From: Oscillospiraceae bacterium
GTDB lineage: Bacteria > Bacillota > Clostridia > Oscillospirales > Oscillospiraceae
DNA length: 33,885 nucleotides
Direction of reading: 5' to 3'
Assembly: GCA_017632035.1 (NCBI GenBank)
Contig: JAGBSG010000064.1
Span: 1-33,885, forward strand
Part shown: positions 1 to 8,167 of the stretch, in pieces
Numbering within the stretch: the stretch's first letter is position 1
Layout: the number at the start of each line of letters is the position of its first letter
The notes under the pieces: model-generated
The model's input: the letters and a program-made list of their open reading frames with translations, nothing else
Database searches by the model: none
What the model was told of the DNA's origin: nothing
Position numbers and translations under genes: made by a program

Positions 1-1
1 G

Positions 2-1579
2 ACCCATGAGGTTACAGGGTCTTGCACACTTCTGGAGGTGTGTGGCAAGCAGATCCTGGTGGATTGCGGCATGGAGCAGGGGGCTGATATTTACGAAAAC
101 TGTGAGCTGCCCATTGCCCCCGGTGATATCGATGCCGTTTGCTTGACCCATGCCCATATCGACCATTCGGGGAAAATTCCGGCTCTGGTGGCCCAGGGCT
201 TCCGGGGGCCAATCTATGCCACAGAAGCAACAGCTCGCTTGTGCGGCATCATGCTGCGGGATTCTGCCCACATTCAGGAATCGGAAGCCCAGTGGCGTAA
301 CCGCAAGGCTGAGCGTTCCGGCGGAGAACCCTATGTGCCGCTGTATACTATGGCAGATGCGGAGCAGGCTATCCGGCAGTTCCAGCCCTATCCCTATGAC
401 CGACAGATCGAACTGTTCCCCGGTGTGCAGATCTTGTTTCAGGATGCCGGCCACCTGCTTGGCTCCGCCAGTATTTATATAACCATGGAAGAAGCGGGAC
501 AGACGGAAACTGTGCTGTTCTCCGGCGACCTGGGTAACCACACTCGGCCTTTGATCCGGGATCCTAAGCCGGCCCGGTATGCGGACTATGTGGTCATTGA
601 ATCCACCTACGGCGACCGGCTCCATGGCGCAAGGCCTGATTATGTGGGACAGCTGACCCAGATCCTCCAGGAGACCTTTGACCAGGGCGGCAACGTGGTG
701 ATCCCGTCCTTTGCCATCGGCAGGACACAGGAGCTGCTGTACCTGATGCGGACCATCAAGGAGCAGGGGCTTCTTCGGGGGCATGAGGACTTTGCGGTGT
801 ATGTGGACAGTCCTTTGGCTGTGGAGGCTACAAGGATCTATTCCTGCGGTATGCTGGATTACTATGATGATGAGACCCTGGCACTGCTGGAAAAGGGCAT
901 CGACCCCATCAGCTTCCCGGGGCTTAAGCTGTCGGTGACTGCCGATGAATCCAAGCTGATCAACTTTGACCAGACCCCCAAGGTGATCCTGTCTGCCTCC
1001 GGTATGTGCGAGGCGGGCCGTATCCGCCACCATTTGAAGCACAATCTGTGGCGTGGGGATTGTACAATTCTGTTTGTTGGTTATCAGTCTGAGGGTACCG
1101 TGGGCCGTAAGCTCATAGAAGGCGCGCAGGAGGTAAAGCTGTTCGGTGAGACGATCGTGGTCCATGCCCGAATTGAGACCCTTGCCGGTATCAGTGGCCA
1201 TGCTGACCGGGATATGCTGGTCAACTGGCTTAAAGCCATGGGCAAGCCGCCCAAGCAGGTCTTCGTGAACCATGGTGACGATACGGTATGCGACAGCTTT
1301 GCCGACTTTGTGGAAAAGACTGTCGGCTACCCGGCGCTGGCACCCTTCAGCGGTGACGAATACGATCTGATCACCGGCCAGTGTACTGCCAAGGGCAAGA
1401 TCCTCCGCGTTTCCAAGCAGAGCAAGGGCCGTGCCCAGGCCAATGCAGCCTTCGAACGCCTGACTGCGGCAGGAAAACGCCTGCTGTCCGTTATCCAAAA
1501 GAACAAAGGCCTTGCCAATAAGGAGCTTGCCAAGTTTGCCGACCAGATCATTGCCCTTTGTAATAAATACGACAGATAA
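2..1579 (+). CDS. MBL-fold beta-CASP RNase/exonuclease (CPSF73/YSH1-like), 5' partial
   Basis: The reading frame is open from the window edge, and the residues before the first in-window ATG (position 38) already match the family (THEVTGSCTLLEV), so the true start lies upstream. Visible metallo-beta-lactamase motifs are HAHIDH near 149-166, the AGHLLGS histidine near 450, and SGDLG near 521. Beta-CASP motifs follow: ESTYGD near 600, PSFAIGRTQE near 705-735, ASGMCEAGR near 1000, SGHAD near 1194 and a final NHGDD near 1270. The family cleaves or degrades RNA using two zinc ions in the cytoplasm. About 60 residues follow the final motif and end in a lysine-rich helix-like tail. The gene converges on gltX, and the two share a terminator hairpin. 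Confidence 0.9.
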   Translation, partial: THEVTGSCTLLEVCGKQILVDCGMEQGADIYENCELPIAPGDIDAVCLTHAHIDHSGKIPALVAQGFRGPIYATEATARLCGIMLRDSAHIQESEAQWRNRKAERSGGEPYVPLYTMADAEQAIRQFQPYPYDRQIELFPGVQILFQDAGHLLGSASIYITMEEAGQTETVLFSGDLGNHTRPLIRDPKPARYADYVVIESTYGDRLHGARPDYVGQLTQILQETFDQGGNVVIPSFAIGRTQELLYLMRTIKEQGLLRGHEDFAVYVDSPLAVEATRIYSCGMLDYYDDETLALLEKGIDPISFPGLKLSVTADESKLINFDQTPKVILSASGMCEAGRIRHHLKHNLWRGDCTILFVGYQSEGTVGRKLIEGAQEVKLFGETIVVHARIETLAGISGHADRDMLVNWLKAMGKPPKQVFVNHGDDTVCDSFADFVEKTVGYPALAPFSGDEYDLITGQCTAKGKILRVSKQSKGRAQANAAFERLTAAGKRLLSVIQKNKGLANKELAKFADQIIALCNKYDR

Positions 1580-1584
1580 GAAAA

Positions 1585-1615
1585 AGCAGCCGCATTTTGC
1601 ATTGCGGCTGCTTTC
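1585..1615. terminator. Shared terminator of the MBL-fold gene and gltX
   Basis: A perfect 10-bp stem (AGCAGCCGCA at 1585-1594, TGCGGCTGCT at 1603-1612) lies 6 bases past the first gene's stop and just beyond the gltX stop. There are T-rich flanks on + and an A-run (1581-1585) that becomes a T-tract on the minus strand, so it can serve both genes. Confidence 0.8.
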
Positions 1616-1618
1616 TGA

Positions 1619-3265
1619 TTAGTTAAGGGCGTTGATGGCGCTGCGGATGCGCTGTGCGGTGCGCTGGTATCCCAGAACCTGCATCACAGAGTACAGGTCG
1701 GGGGAGTTGGTCTTGCCGGTGACGGCCATACGGATCATGGCGGATACATCGGCAACTGTGCCGGAGAAGGCGGAGGGATCTGCTTTATAGGCCTTCATAT
1801 CCGTGGTAAAGCCGATCTCTTCCGTGATGGCTTTGACCTTATCAAACCAAACGCCGGAGTCATCGGCGATATCGAACCGCTCCAGGAATTTATCCAGCAC
1901 GGTACAGACGGTGGCCTTGTCAAACTTTTCGTCAAACACCGGTGCATCCAGATAGGCGTCGTAGAAGAAGCCCATGTAGGGCTTGGCTTCCTTCCAGGTG
2001 GCCAGATCCTTGCGGGGCTTCTTGCCTCCCCGGCCAATGGCCAGAATGGCGGTGGCAAATTCCGGTGCGGCTTCCAGCTTTTCGGCAAAGTCCGGGTCAA
2101 ATTCTTTTGCCCATTCGGTCAGTAATGCGTAAACCTTTTCTGCGGACATTCTGGCGATCTCGTTTTTCGAAACATCCGTCAGCTTGGCGTAGTCAAACAG
2201 GCTGCCGGCGGGATTCAGCTTTTTGGGGCTGAATTTGAAGTCATCAGCAGGGGCGGTGGGGTTAGCTCGACGCCAGTCCTCAAAATTGGAGTTGAGGACA
2301 GTCATAATATACTCATAAACAGCCTCCACCGGGAAGCCCTCGGCCTTGTAAAAGGTCAGAGCCAGCTCCGGGTCCTTGCGCTTACTGAGCTTGCGCTTGG
2401 AGGTGCCGTCCATCTTCATCAGCGGTCCGATATGGACATACTTGGGCAGCTTGAAGCCCAGAGCCTTAAACAGCTGGATGTGGAAGGGCAGGGTGGGCAG
2501 CCACTCGTCGCCCCGGACCACATGGGTGGTGCGCATGAGATGGTCGTCCACAGCGTGGGCAAAGTGGTAGGTGGGGATGCCGTCGGATTTCAGAAGTACA
2601 TGGTCCACATCGTTTTCGGTAATGGTCAGTTTGCCCTTGACCAGATCGTCAAACTTGAACTGATTTTCGATAGAACCCTCACTGCGGAAGCGCAGTACCC
2701 AGGGGTTGCCGGCAGCGATCTGGGCCTGAATGTCTTCCAGGCTGCGGTCACGCCACATGGCGTACTTGCCGTAGTAGCCGGTATTTTCCTTGTTGGCCTC
2801 CTGCTGCTCTCGCATGGCAGCCAGTTCTGCTTCTGTACAGAAGCAGGGATAAGCCATGCCTTCTGCCACCAGTTTCTTGGCGTATACATGGTAGATGGCT
2901 GCACGCTGCCGCTGGCGGTAAGGGCCGTAGCAGCCGCTGTCGCCATCGATGGTAGCGCCCTCGTCGAACTGGATGCCGTAATGCTTCAGGGTGTTGATGA
3001 GCACCTCCACAGCACCGGGGACCTCCCGTTTGGCATCGGTATCTTCCACCCGGAGAAACAGCACGCCGCCGCTCTGGTGGGCCATGCGCTCAGCGGTCAG
3101 GCCCATGACCAGGTTGCCCAAATGGACAAAGCCCGTGGGGGAGGGAGCCATGCGAGTGACCACAGCGCCTTCGGCAAGATTTCTTGCCGGATACCGCTGT
3201 TCAAGAGTCTCCGGCGTGTCGGTTACATGGGGAAATAAAAGGGCGGCAAGTGCCTGATAGTCCAT
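1619..3265 (-). CDS. gltX: Glutamate--tRNA ligase
   Basis: This is a 548-residue class I aminoacyl-tRNA synthetase that charges tRNA-Glu with glutamate. The HIGH-type signature appears as APSPTGFVHLGN near residue 40 and the KMSKS-type signature as KLSKRKDP in the middle of the protein, both normal variants for GluRS. The start at 3265 is chosen over an in-frame upstream ATG at 3370 because AGAGG sits 8 bases before it and the promoter overlaps the longer version. The gene is longer than the usual 470-500 residues of bacterial GluRS and has an extended C-terminal helical domain. It diverges from trpS, so two synthetase genes are driven from one 130-bp intergenic space. I see no T-box leader. 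Confidence 0.93.
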   Translation of the reverse strand: MDYQALAALLFPHVTDTPETLEQRYPARNLAEGAVVTRMAPSPTGFVHLGNLVMGLTAERMAHQSGGVLFLRVEDTDAKREVPGAVEVLINTLKHYGIQFDEGATIDGDSGCYGPYRQRQRAAIYHVYAKKLVAEGMAYPCFCTEAELAAMREQQEANKENTGYYGKYAMWRDRSLEDIQAQIAAGNPWVLRFRSEGSIENQFKFDDLVKGKLTITENDVDHVLLKSDGIPTYHFAHAVDDHLMRTTHVVRGDEWLPTLPFHIQLFKALGFKLPKYVHIGPLMKMDGTSKRKLSKRKDPELALTFYKAEGFPVEAVYEYIMTVLNSNFEDWRRANPTAPADDFKFSPKKLNPAGSLFDYAKLTDVSKNEIARMSAEKVYALLTEWAKEFDPDFAEKLEAAPEFATAILAIGRGGKKPRKDLATWKEAKPYMGFFYDAYLDAPVFDEKFDKATVCTVLDKFLERFDIADDSGVWFDKVKAITEEIGFTTDMKAYKADPSAFSGTVADVSAMIRMAVTGKTNSPDLYSVMQVLGYQRTAQRIRSAINALN

Positions 3266-3298
3266 GGTAGTTACCTCTTTTTTAGATGTTCTTTCCAT

Positions 3299-3328
3299 AC
3301 TATAGCATATAGCTTGGGGGAAAGTCAA
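3299..3328 (-). promoter_or_regulatory. gltX sigma-A promoter
   Basis: On the minus strand TTGACT (3323-3328) is followed after 18 bases by TATAGT (3299-3304). Transcription would start about 25-30 bases upstream of the gltX start codon, leaving no room for a T-box riboswitch. Confidence 0.65.
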
Positions 3329-3335
3329 TTTCTCG

Positions 3336-3364
3336 TTGCGTTTTTTCGCCGTATGTGGTAGAAT
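3336..3364 (+). promoter_or_regulatory. trpS sigma-A promoter
   Basis: TTGCGT (3336-3341), a 17-base spacer and TAGAAT (3359-3364) lie just upstream of trpS. The -35 element is only 7 bases from the -35 element of the divergent gltX promoter, so polymerases would compete for the site. Confidence 0.65.
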
Positions 3365-3394
3365 ACCCAAAGACTAGGAAAAGAGGCGTAGATT

Positions 3395-4405
3395 ATGGAA
3401 GAAGCAGTTGTAGCAAAAAAGAGAATGTTATCCGGCATCCAGCCCTCCGGAGATCTGCATTTGGGAAACTACCTGGGAGCTATCAAAAATTGGGGTGCCC
3501 GGTCCGATACTTATGAGTGCTTTTATTTCATGGCAGACCTGCATACCATCACGGTCCGGCAGACTCCGGCTGACCTGCGACGGCGTACCTTGGAGCAGCT
3601 GGCCCAATATATTGCCTGCGGCCTGGATCCGGAGAAGAATACCCTGTTCGTCCAGAGCCATGTGCATCAGCACGCGGAGCTTGGCTGGGTCCTCAATTGC
3701 TATACCATGTTCGGTGAGCTGAGCCGCATGACCCAGTTTAAGGACAAGTCTGCCAAGCATCAGGAGAATATCAACGGCGGCCTGTTTACTTATCCTGCTT
3801 TGATGGCGGCGGATATTCTGCTGTACCAGCCGGATCTGGTGCCTGTTGGACATGACCAGAAGCAGCATTGTGAGCTTACCCGGGATGTGGCCCAGCGGTT
3901 CAACGGCATCTATGGGGATGTGTTTAAGGTTCCCGAACCCTTCATTCCCGAAACCGGCGCCCGCGTTATGAGCCTGAATGCTCCGGAAACCAAGATGAGT
4001 AAGTCTATCCCCGAGGGCTGCGTATTCCTGATGGAGCGCCCTGAGGATATCCAGCGCAAATTTAAGCGGGCCATCACCGATTCCGATACGGAAAATTGCG
4101 TCCGTTTTGATCCTGAGAATAAGCCCGGTGTTGCCAACCTGATGAGCATTTATGCCGCAGTTACCGGCAAGAGCTTTGCCGAGATCGAGGCGGAGTTTGC
4201 TGGTCAGGGCTATGGCAAGTTCAAGCCCGTAGTAGGTGACGCCGTCATCGAGACCCTGCGTCCCATCCGGGAGGAAAGCCAGCGACTGCTGAAGGACAAG
4301 GCCTATCTGGAATCCGTGTACCGGGCCGGCGCGGAAAAGGCAAGCTATGTTGCCGAAAAGACCCTGCGCAAGGTCTATAAGAAGGTGGGCTTCCTGGCCC
4401 GATAA
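3395..4405 (+). CDS. trpS: Tryptophan--tRNA ligase
   Basis: This 336-residue class I synthetase charges tRNA-Trp. The N-terminus has the TrpRS signature SGIQPSGDLHLGNYLGA containing the HIGH variant HLGN, and the KMSKS loop is TKMSKSIPEG near residue 197. Length is normal for bacterial TrpRS (about 330). An AGAGG ribosome site precedes the ATG. The gene stands alone between its own promoter and a strong terminator. Confidence 0.96.
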   Translation: MEEAVVAKKRMLSGIQPSGDLHLGNYLGAIKNWGARSDTYECFYFMADLHTITVRQTPADLRRRTLEQLAQYIACGLDPEKNTLFVQSHVHQHAELGWVLNCYTMFGELSRMTQFKDKSAKHQENINGGLFTYPALMAADILLYQPDLVPVGHDQKQHCELTRDVAQRFNGIYGDVFKVPEPFIPETGARVMSLNAPETKMSKSIPEGCVFLMERPEDIQRKFKRAITDSDTENCVRFDPENKPGVANLMSIYAAVTGKSFAEIEAEFAGQGYGKFKPVVGDAVIETLRPIREESQRLLKDKAYLESVYRAGAEKASYVAEKTLRKVYKKVGFLAR

Positions 4406-4418
4406 ACGGAATATAAAG

Positions 4419-4445
4419 AGTGCCGTCGAATGACGGCACTTTTTT
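4419..4445 (+). terminator. trpS terminator
   Basis: A perfect 9-bp stem AGTGCCGTC/GACGGCACT with loop GAAT is followed directly by a run of T residues at 4441-4445. This is a canonical intrinsic terminator 13 bases past the stop codon. Confidence 0.92.
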
Positions 4446-4456
4446 AATATTTGCGG

Positions 4457-4485
4457 TTGACATAATCACTGGAATGAGTTACAAT
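4457..4485 (+). promoter_or_regulatory. Near-consensus promoter of the M23 hydrolase gene
   Basis: TTGACA (4457-4462), exactly 17 bases, then TACAAT (4480-4485). This is one of the best sigma-A matches in the window and lies about 40 bases ahead of the chosen start. Confidence 0.85.
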
Positions 4486-4525
4486 AAATTACACAAAGTT
4501 ACAAATTATGAAAGGCGGCTGCGCG

Positions 4526-5749
4526 ATGAAGAGAAAGATAGGAAACATTGCTGGAGCATGGATCCTGGCGGCAGTGCTGGTGTTCACCGGTACAGCACCG
4601 GTTGCCGGTGCTTCCTCCGATGATATTCGGGAGGAAATCAATGCGCTGCAAAGGGAGGAGGCTGCGCTGCAGGCGCAGATGGATGCCCTGGAGGATAAGC
4701 TGTCAGCGAATATGGAGCAGATCGAGGCCGTAGTTCTGCAGAAGCAGACTGTGGACCAGCAGCTGTTCCTGCTACAGGAAAGCATCGCCAATACCAACGA
4801 ACAGATTGCGGCCTATGCGCTTTTGATCGCAGCCAAACAGGAGCAGCTGGATAAGGCCCGGCTGCGCTTGGAGGGATTGAATGAAAAGTATAAGACCCGC
4901 ATCCGGGCCGTGGAAGAGGAAGGGGATATGACCTACTGGTCTATCCTGTTTCGGGCCAACAGCTTCTCGGATCTTCTGGACCGGCTGGATATGATCCAGG
5001 AGATCGCCGCGGCAGACAGCAGACGGCTCCAAGAGATCAGCGATGCAGCGGAGGAGGTGGCTTCTGCCCAAGTTGCTCTGGAAAACGAGAAAACCCTCCT
5101 GGAGGCTACCCGGCAGAGCTTGCAAAAGGATCAGCTGACCCTGGATGAAAAGCGCGCTCAGGCAGATGCCCTTTTGCAGGAGCTTGTATCCAGAGGACAG
5201 GAATTTGAAAAGCTTTTGGATGAATCAGAGCGGGAGCAGCAGGAGCTGATGCAGCAGATCGCCCAAAAGGAGGACGAATTTGACAAGGCTGCTTACCAGG
5301 AGTGGCTTGCAAGCCAGCCTCCTCAGAGTACACAGAAGCCGGATACATCCCCGGATGGGGAGACCGTCTGGCTGACCCCGGTGACGGATTACAGATTGTC
5401 CAGTCCCTTTGGCATGCGGCTGCACCCTATCCTGGGCATCTACCGTATGCATGAGGGCATAGATATGGCCTGTCCCATGGGCACACCCATCTATGCTGCC
5501 CGTGGGGGTAAGGTGGCCATTGCCACAGAGTCGGACTCCGCAGGCTTCTATGTGCAGATCAATCATGGGGACGGCTACCGCTCTGTGTATATGCACATGA
5601 CACATTTCGTGGTCCAGGCGGGGGACTATGTAGCGGCAGGGCAGGTCATTGGATATGTGGGCAATTCGGGCCTGTCCAAGGGTGCCCATCTGCATTTTGG
5701 CATATCGTACAACGGTACATATGTGAATCCTATGGAGTTCTTAAAATAA
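4526..5749 (+). CDS. Secreted M23 peptidoglycan endopeptidase with coiled-coil stalk (EnvC/PcsB-like)
   Basis: The 407-residue product begins with a basic stretch and a hydrophobic signal segment ending around VAGASSDD. A roughly 220-residue coiled coil rich in Gln, Glu, Leu and Ala follows, then a Pro/Thr/Ser linker and a C-terminal LytM/M23 domain. The zinc ligands are visible as HEGID (H-x3-D) and the HLHF motif near the end. The family cuts peptide cross-bridges in the cell wall, often under control of an FtsEX-like complex; no ftsEX is in this window. The start at 4526 is preferred over the ATG at 4508 because AAGGCGG lies 8 bases before it and the first ATG has no ribosome site. Confidence 0.9.
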   Translation: MKRKIGNIAGAWILAAVLVFTGTAPVAGASSDDIREEINALQREEAALQAQMDALEDKLSANMEQIEAVVLQKQTVDQQLFLLQESIANTNEQIAAYALLIAAKQEQLDKARLRLEGLNEKYKTRIRAVEEEGDMTYWSILFRANSFSDLLDRLDMIQEIAAADSRRLQEISDAAEEVASAQVALENEKTLLEATRQSLQKDQLTLDEKRAQADALLQELVSRGQEFEKLLDESEREQQELMQQIAQKEDEFDKAAYQEWLASQPPQSTQKPDTSPDGETVWLTPVTDYRLSSPFGMRLHPILGIYRMHEGIDMACPMGTPIYAARGGKVAIATESDSAGFYVQINHGDGYRSVYMHMTHFVVQAGDYVAAGQVIGYVGNSGLSKGAHLHFGISYNGTYVNPMEFLK

Positions 5750-5751
5750 AT

Positions 5752-5785
5752 GCAGCCGCGGAGAGCGTTCTCCGCGGCTGCTGTT
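5752..5785. terminator. Bidirectional hairpin between the M23 gene and the minus-strand cluster
   Basis: A perfect 13-bp stem (5752-5764 with 5769-5781) and a 4-base loop sit directly after the M23 stop. There is no strong T-run on +. On the minus strand the stem is followed by ATTTATTTT, so it better suits the convergent minus-strand operon. Confidence 0.7.
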
Positions 5786-6176
5786 ACATAAACAGATATA
5801 AAGCCAAGGTAAGAATAGCGGTGTTCTGGTCTTCGGCGCAGTCGCCTGCCATGAGCAGAAGCAGCAGGATGATCAAAAGATCCCCGGTATCAAAATCCTT
5901 TGGCAGCAGCTGGCGCAGGAAGCTGCCAACGCTGCCTCCTGTCGGAGCGGTATCATGCCTGCCGCAGGGCCGGCGTTCCTGTTTTGTCTGCTGAGATTTT
6001 TCTTCCTTTGCAGGGCGGCAGTCATCTTGCTTGGGGAGGGGGCGGTCCTTTTCCTGCTCCGGAGGGCAGGGGGGCTGCCTGGAAGGTGTGGGCCTCGGTG
6101 GTGCGTGGCGGCTTTGGTCCGGCATTCGGTTGCGCCGGTAAGAGCCGTCTGGCTGGGGAATATAGCGGTTATACAT
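5784..6176 (-). CDS. Conserved hypothetical protein, proline/charged-rich with hydrophobic C-terminus
   Basis: The 130-residue protein starts MYNRYIPQPDGSYRR. A long low-complexity middle rich in Pro, Gln, Lys and Arg (residues about 15-75) is followed by FLRQLLPKDFDTGDLL and one Leu/Ile-rich hydrophobic segment near the end. I recall this architecture from conserved unknowns of Clostridia, but no function can be given. The ribosome site AGGTGA overlaps the stop codon (6183-6185) of the upstream reading frame, which implies translational coupling. It is the last gene of a three-gene cluster. Confidence 0.75.
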   Translation of the reverse strand: MYNRYIPQPDGSYRRNRMPDQSRHAPPRPTPSRQPPCPPEQEKDRPLPKQDDCRPAKEEKSQQTKQERRPCGRHDTAPTGGSVGSFLRQLLPKDFDTGDLLIILLLLLMAGDCAEDQNTAILTLALYLFM

Positions 6177-6182
6177 AGGACA

Positions 6183-6539
6183 TCACCTGGATAATGGGAA
6201 TATGTTGCCCTGATTTCCCAGGGCGGCAGCCGCGACCTTGGCCATTTTGGCGGCGCGCATGGCATTCTCCAGCTTGCGCAGACGCTCGCGGCTTAAGTAA
6301 GGACCCAGTGCCTTTAGCAAGGCCTGCTACTCCTTGTCGATGCTGCCCTGCCGGGCAAGGCCGGAGAATTTCTGCAGCATGCTCAGGTCGATATCCGGCA
6401 AGGCAGGGGCCTGCGGTGCTTCCTTGGGCGGCTCTGGCTGTCCGGCGGAGGGGGCTAAGGATTGAGCCATGGTCATGATCTTTTGCATCATTTCCGGGTT
6501 GTTTAGAATAGAACCCAGCTTTTCTTCCATGCTGTCCAT
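6183..6539 (-). pseudogene. Conserved hypothetical protein interrupted by an in-frame amber codon
   Basis: The frame begins MDSMEEKLGSILNNPEMM at 6539, one base after the stop of the upstream gene, with a G-rich ribosome site overlapping that gene's end. It reaches TAG at 6327-6329 after 70 codons. The same frame continues for another 47 sense codons (QALLKALGPYLSRERLRKLE and on, through MRAAKMAKVAAAALGN) to TGA at 6183-6185. The second part has strong helical amphipathic coding character, and its stop codon lies in the ribosome site of the next gene. A single C-to-T change (CAG to TAG before another CAG) would explain it. It may be a nonsense mutation, an assembly error, or low-level readthrough. 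TAG is an ordinary stop elsewhere here. Confidence 0.75.
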
Positions 6540-6540
6540 A

Positions 6541-6765
6541 CTATCCCCCCAACTGGTTCATCAGGGCTTTTACCTCTTCGTTTTCCATTAGGGAAGCCAG
6601 CGTTTTTTTTACGCTGTCATAATCACCTGCATCGGCCTGGTCCATTGCCTGCTGCAGTGTGCTGCCCTCAGTTTGCTGCAGCAGAGCCAGAAGCCGCTGC
6701 CCGGCAGGGCTTTTGGCCAGACGCAGGGCATCCTGCATGGAAAAATTCTCAGAATTTTTCTGCAT
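6541..6765 (-). CDS. Small conserved hypothetical protein
   Basis: This is a 74-residue acidic, helical protein (MQKNSENFSMQDALRLAKS...). The start at 6765 is fixed by a perfect AGGAGG (6773-6778) 7 bases upstream; an in-frame ATG at 6783 lies beyond that site. It ends in TAG one base before the next gene. Size and character suit a small cytosolic partner of the next two products. No family with known function is recognised. Confidence 0.75.
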   Translation of the reverse strand: MQKNSENFSMQDALRLAKSPAGQRLLALLQQTEGSTLQQAMDQADAGDYDSVKKTLASLMENEEVKALMNQLGG

Positions 6766-6769
6766 TCGA

Positions 6770-6798
6770 TTGCCTCCTGTCAAAATGCCTGCTATAAT
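6770..6798 (+). promoter_or_regulatory. Promoter of the phosphoesterase-coaX operon
   Basis: TTGCCT (6770-6775), 17 bases, TATAAT (6793-6798). It would give a leader of about 100 bases before the phosphoesterase gene. The -35 box overlaps the ribosome site of the oppositely oriented small gene. Confidence 0.6.
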
Positions 6799-6905
6799 AA
6801 TCCTTACAGGCCTATATACTCAGGTGTTCACAGTGCCGTGTTTGCGGCAACATGCGTTCGCGGGAACACTACTACTATATGCGCAAGCAGAACAGTTGGT
6901 GTACT

Positions 6906-7403
6906 ATGAAAATTCTTGTACTGTCTGATTCCCATTCAGGGATCAGCTTTATGCGTCGGTGCGTCCGGTGTGTGAAGCCCGATGCTTTGATCCATTTGGG
7001 CGATTATTTCGAGGATGGCGCTGCCATTGCTGAGGAGAATCCCCACCTGCCTATGCATCAGGTGCCGGGAAATTGTGACCGCTACCGCATGGTGGCCTAT
7101 CAGCCCCCGGTGCTGTGTTATCCGGTGTTTGGGGCAAAGCTGTATATGACCCATGGGCATTTGCACAATGTGAAATTTGATATAGGGCGTCTCCTGTCCG
7201 ATGCCCGGGCAGAGGGCGTGCAGGCGGTGTTGTACGGACACACCCACATTGCGGACAGTCATCAGGAAGAGGACGGCTTATGGGTGCTGAATCCGGGCAG
7301 CTGCGGGTCTTCCGGCGGCAGCGTGGGGGTTCTGGAAGTGGAAAACGGGAATATTATTGCCTGCAGGCTTATAAAACAGGCAGATCTGGAGGAAATGCTA
7401 TGA
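6906..7403 (+). CDS. YfcE/MJ0936-type metallophosphoesterase
   Basis: This 165-residue calcineurin-like phosphodiesterase has ordered metal-binding motifs: LVLSDSH at the N-terminus, HLGDYFED, PGNCD, MTHGH and YGHTH, then NPGS. This set and length match the YfcE/MJ0936 group, which hydrolyses phosphodiesters in vitro; the natural substrate is unknown. The start at 6906 is chosen because homology begins at MKILVLSDSH; the ribosome site is weak. Its stop overlaps the ATG of coaX in an ATGA arrangement, so the two genes are translated together. Confidence 0.88.
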   Translation: MKILVLSDSHSGISFMRRCVRCVKPDALIHLGDYFEDGAAIAEENPHLPMHQVPGNCDRYRMVAYQPPVLCYPVFGAKLYMTHGHLHNVKFDIGRLLSDARAEGVQAVLYGHTHIADSHQEEDGLWVLNPGSCGSSGGSVGVLEVENGNIIACRLIKQADLEEML

Positions 7404-8167
7404 TTTTAACTGTAGATATTGGGAACTCTAACATTGTCATTGGCGGCGTAGAGGGCGATGAGATCACCTTTGAGGCCAGGCTGCGCACAGAGTCCACGAA
7501 GACCTCAGACCAGTACTGTGTGGATCTGAAGATCCTGTTGGATGTGTACGGTGTAGACCCTGCCGGTATCGAAGGCTCTATCATTGCGTCTGTTGTGCCC
7601 CAGGTGCTCAATTCCTTCCAAACTGCCATCAAGAAGCTCACGGGCAAGAATAGCCTGGTGGTAGGTCCGGGGCTGAAGACCGGCCTGAATATTCTGCTGG
7701 AGAACCCCAGCCAGACCGGCGCAGACCTGGTCGTGGGCTGTGTGGCAGCCCTGCGGGAGCATAAGCCCCCCATGATCGTTGTGGATATGGGTACGGCTAC
7801 CACCATGGTGGTTCTGGATAAGAACGGCGCTTTGATCGGCGGCTGTATCTGTCCCGGCGTGAAGATCTCCATGGATGCCCTGACGGACAGGACGGCGTTG
7901 CTTCCCGGCCTGCAGCTGGATCAGCCCAAAAAGGCCATTGGCAGAAACACCATCGACTGTATGCGCAGCGGCATTATGCTGGGTACTGCCTGTATGCTGG
8001 ATGGATTGGTGGAGCGCATGGAGGAGGAGCTGGGCAGCAAGGCTACGGTAGTGGTGACAGGCGGCATCGCCAAATTTGTGACCCCCATGTGCAGAACGCC
8101 TGTGGTCTATGATAAGGATTTGTTGATCAAGGGCCTGGCTGCCCTGTACCGTGAGAATAAGCGTTAA
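7400..8167 (+). CDS. coaX: Type III pantothenate kinase
   Basis: The 255-residue protein phosphorylates pantothenate, the first step of coenzyme A synthesis. CoaX signatures in order are TVDIGNSNIVIGG (phosphate loop with the conserved Asp), GADLVVGCVAAL, VVDMGTATTMVVLD, GGCICPGV and VTGGIAKFV. GGAGG precedes the ATG at 7400, which overlaps the previous stop. Type III kinases are CoA-insensitive, so control is probably at expression. The stop codon overlaps the stop of the convergent small gene by two bases. Confidence 0.95.
   Translation: MILTVDIGNSNIVIGGVEGDEITFEARLRTESTKTSDQYCVDLKILLDVYGVDPAGIEGSIIASVVPQVLNSFQTAIKKLTGKNSLVVGPGLKTGLNILLENPSQTGADLVVGCVAALREHKPPMIVVDMGTATTMVVLDKNGALIGGCICPGVKISMDALTDRTALLPGLQLDQPKKAIGRNTIDCMRSGIMLGTACMLDGLVERMEEELGSKATVVVTGGIAKFVTPMCRTPVVYDKDLLIKGLAALYRENKR

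Noticed and set aside
2432-3238. 268-codon + frame inside gltX
   Set aside because: It is antisense to the conserved N-terminal half of gltX.
3266-3394. T-box riboswitch before gltX or trpS (also asnS)
   Set aside because: The predicted leaders are only about 25-35 bases and show no specifier stem or T-box sequence.
6327-6329. Reassignment of TAG to an amino acid in this genome
   Set aside because: TAG is the natural stop of the glycerol-1-phosphate dehydrogenase (11977-11979), rubrerythrin (24472-24474) and the small gene at 6541-6543.
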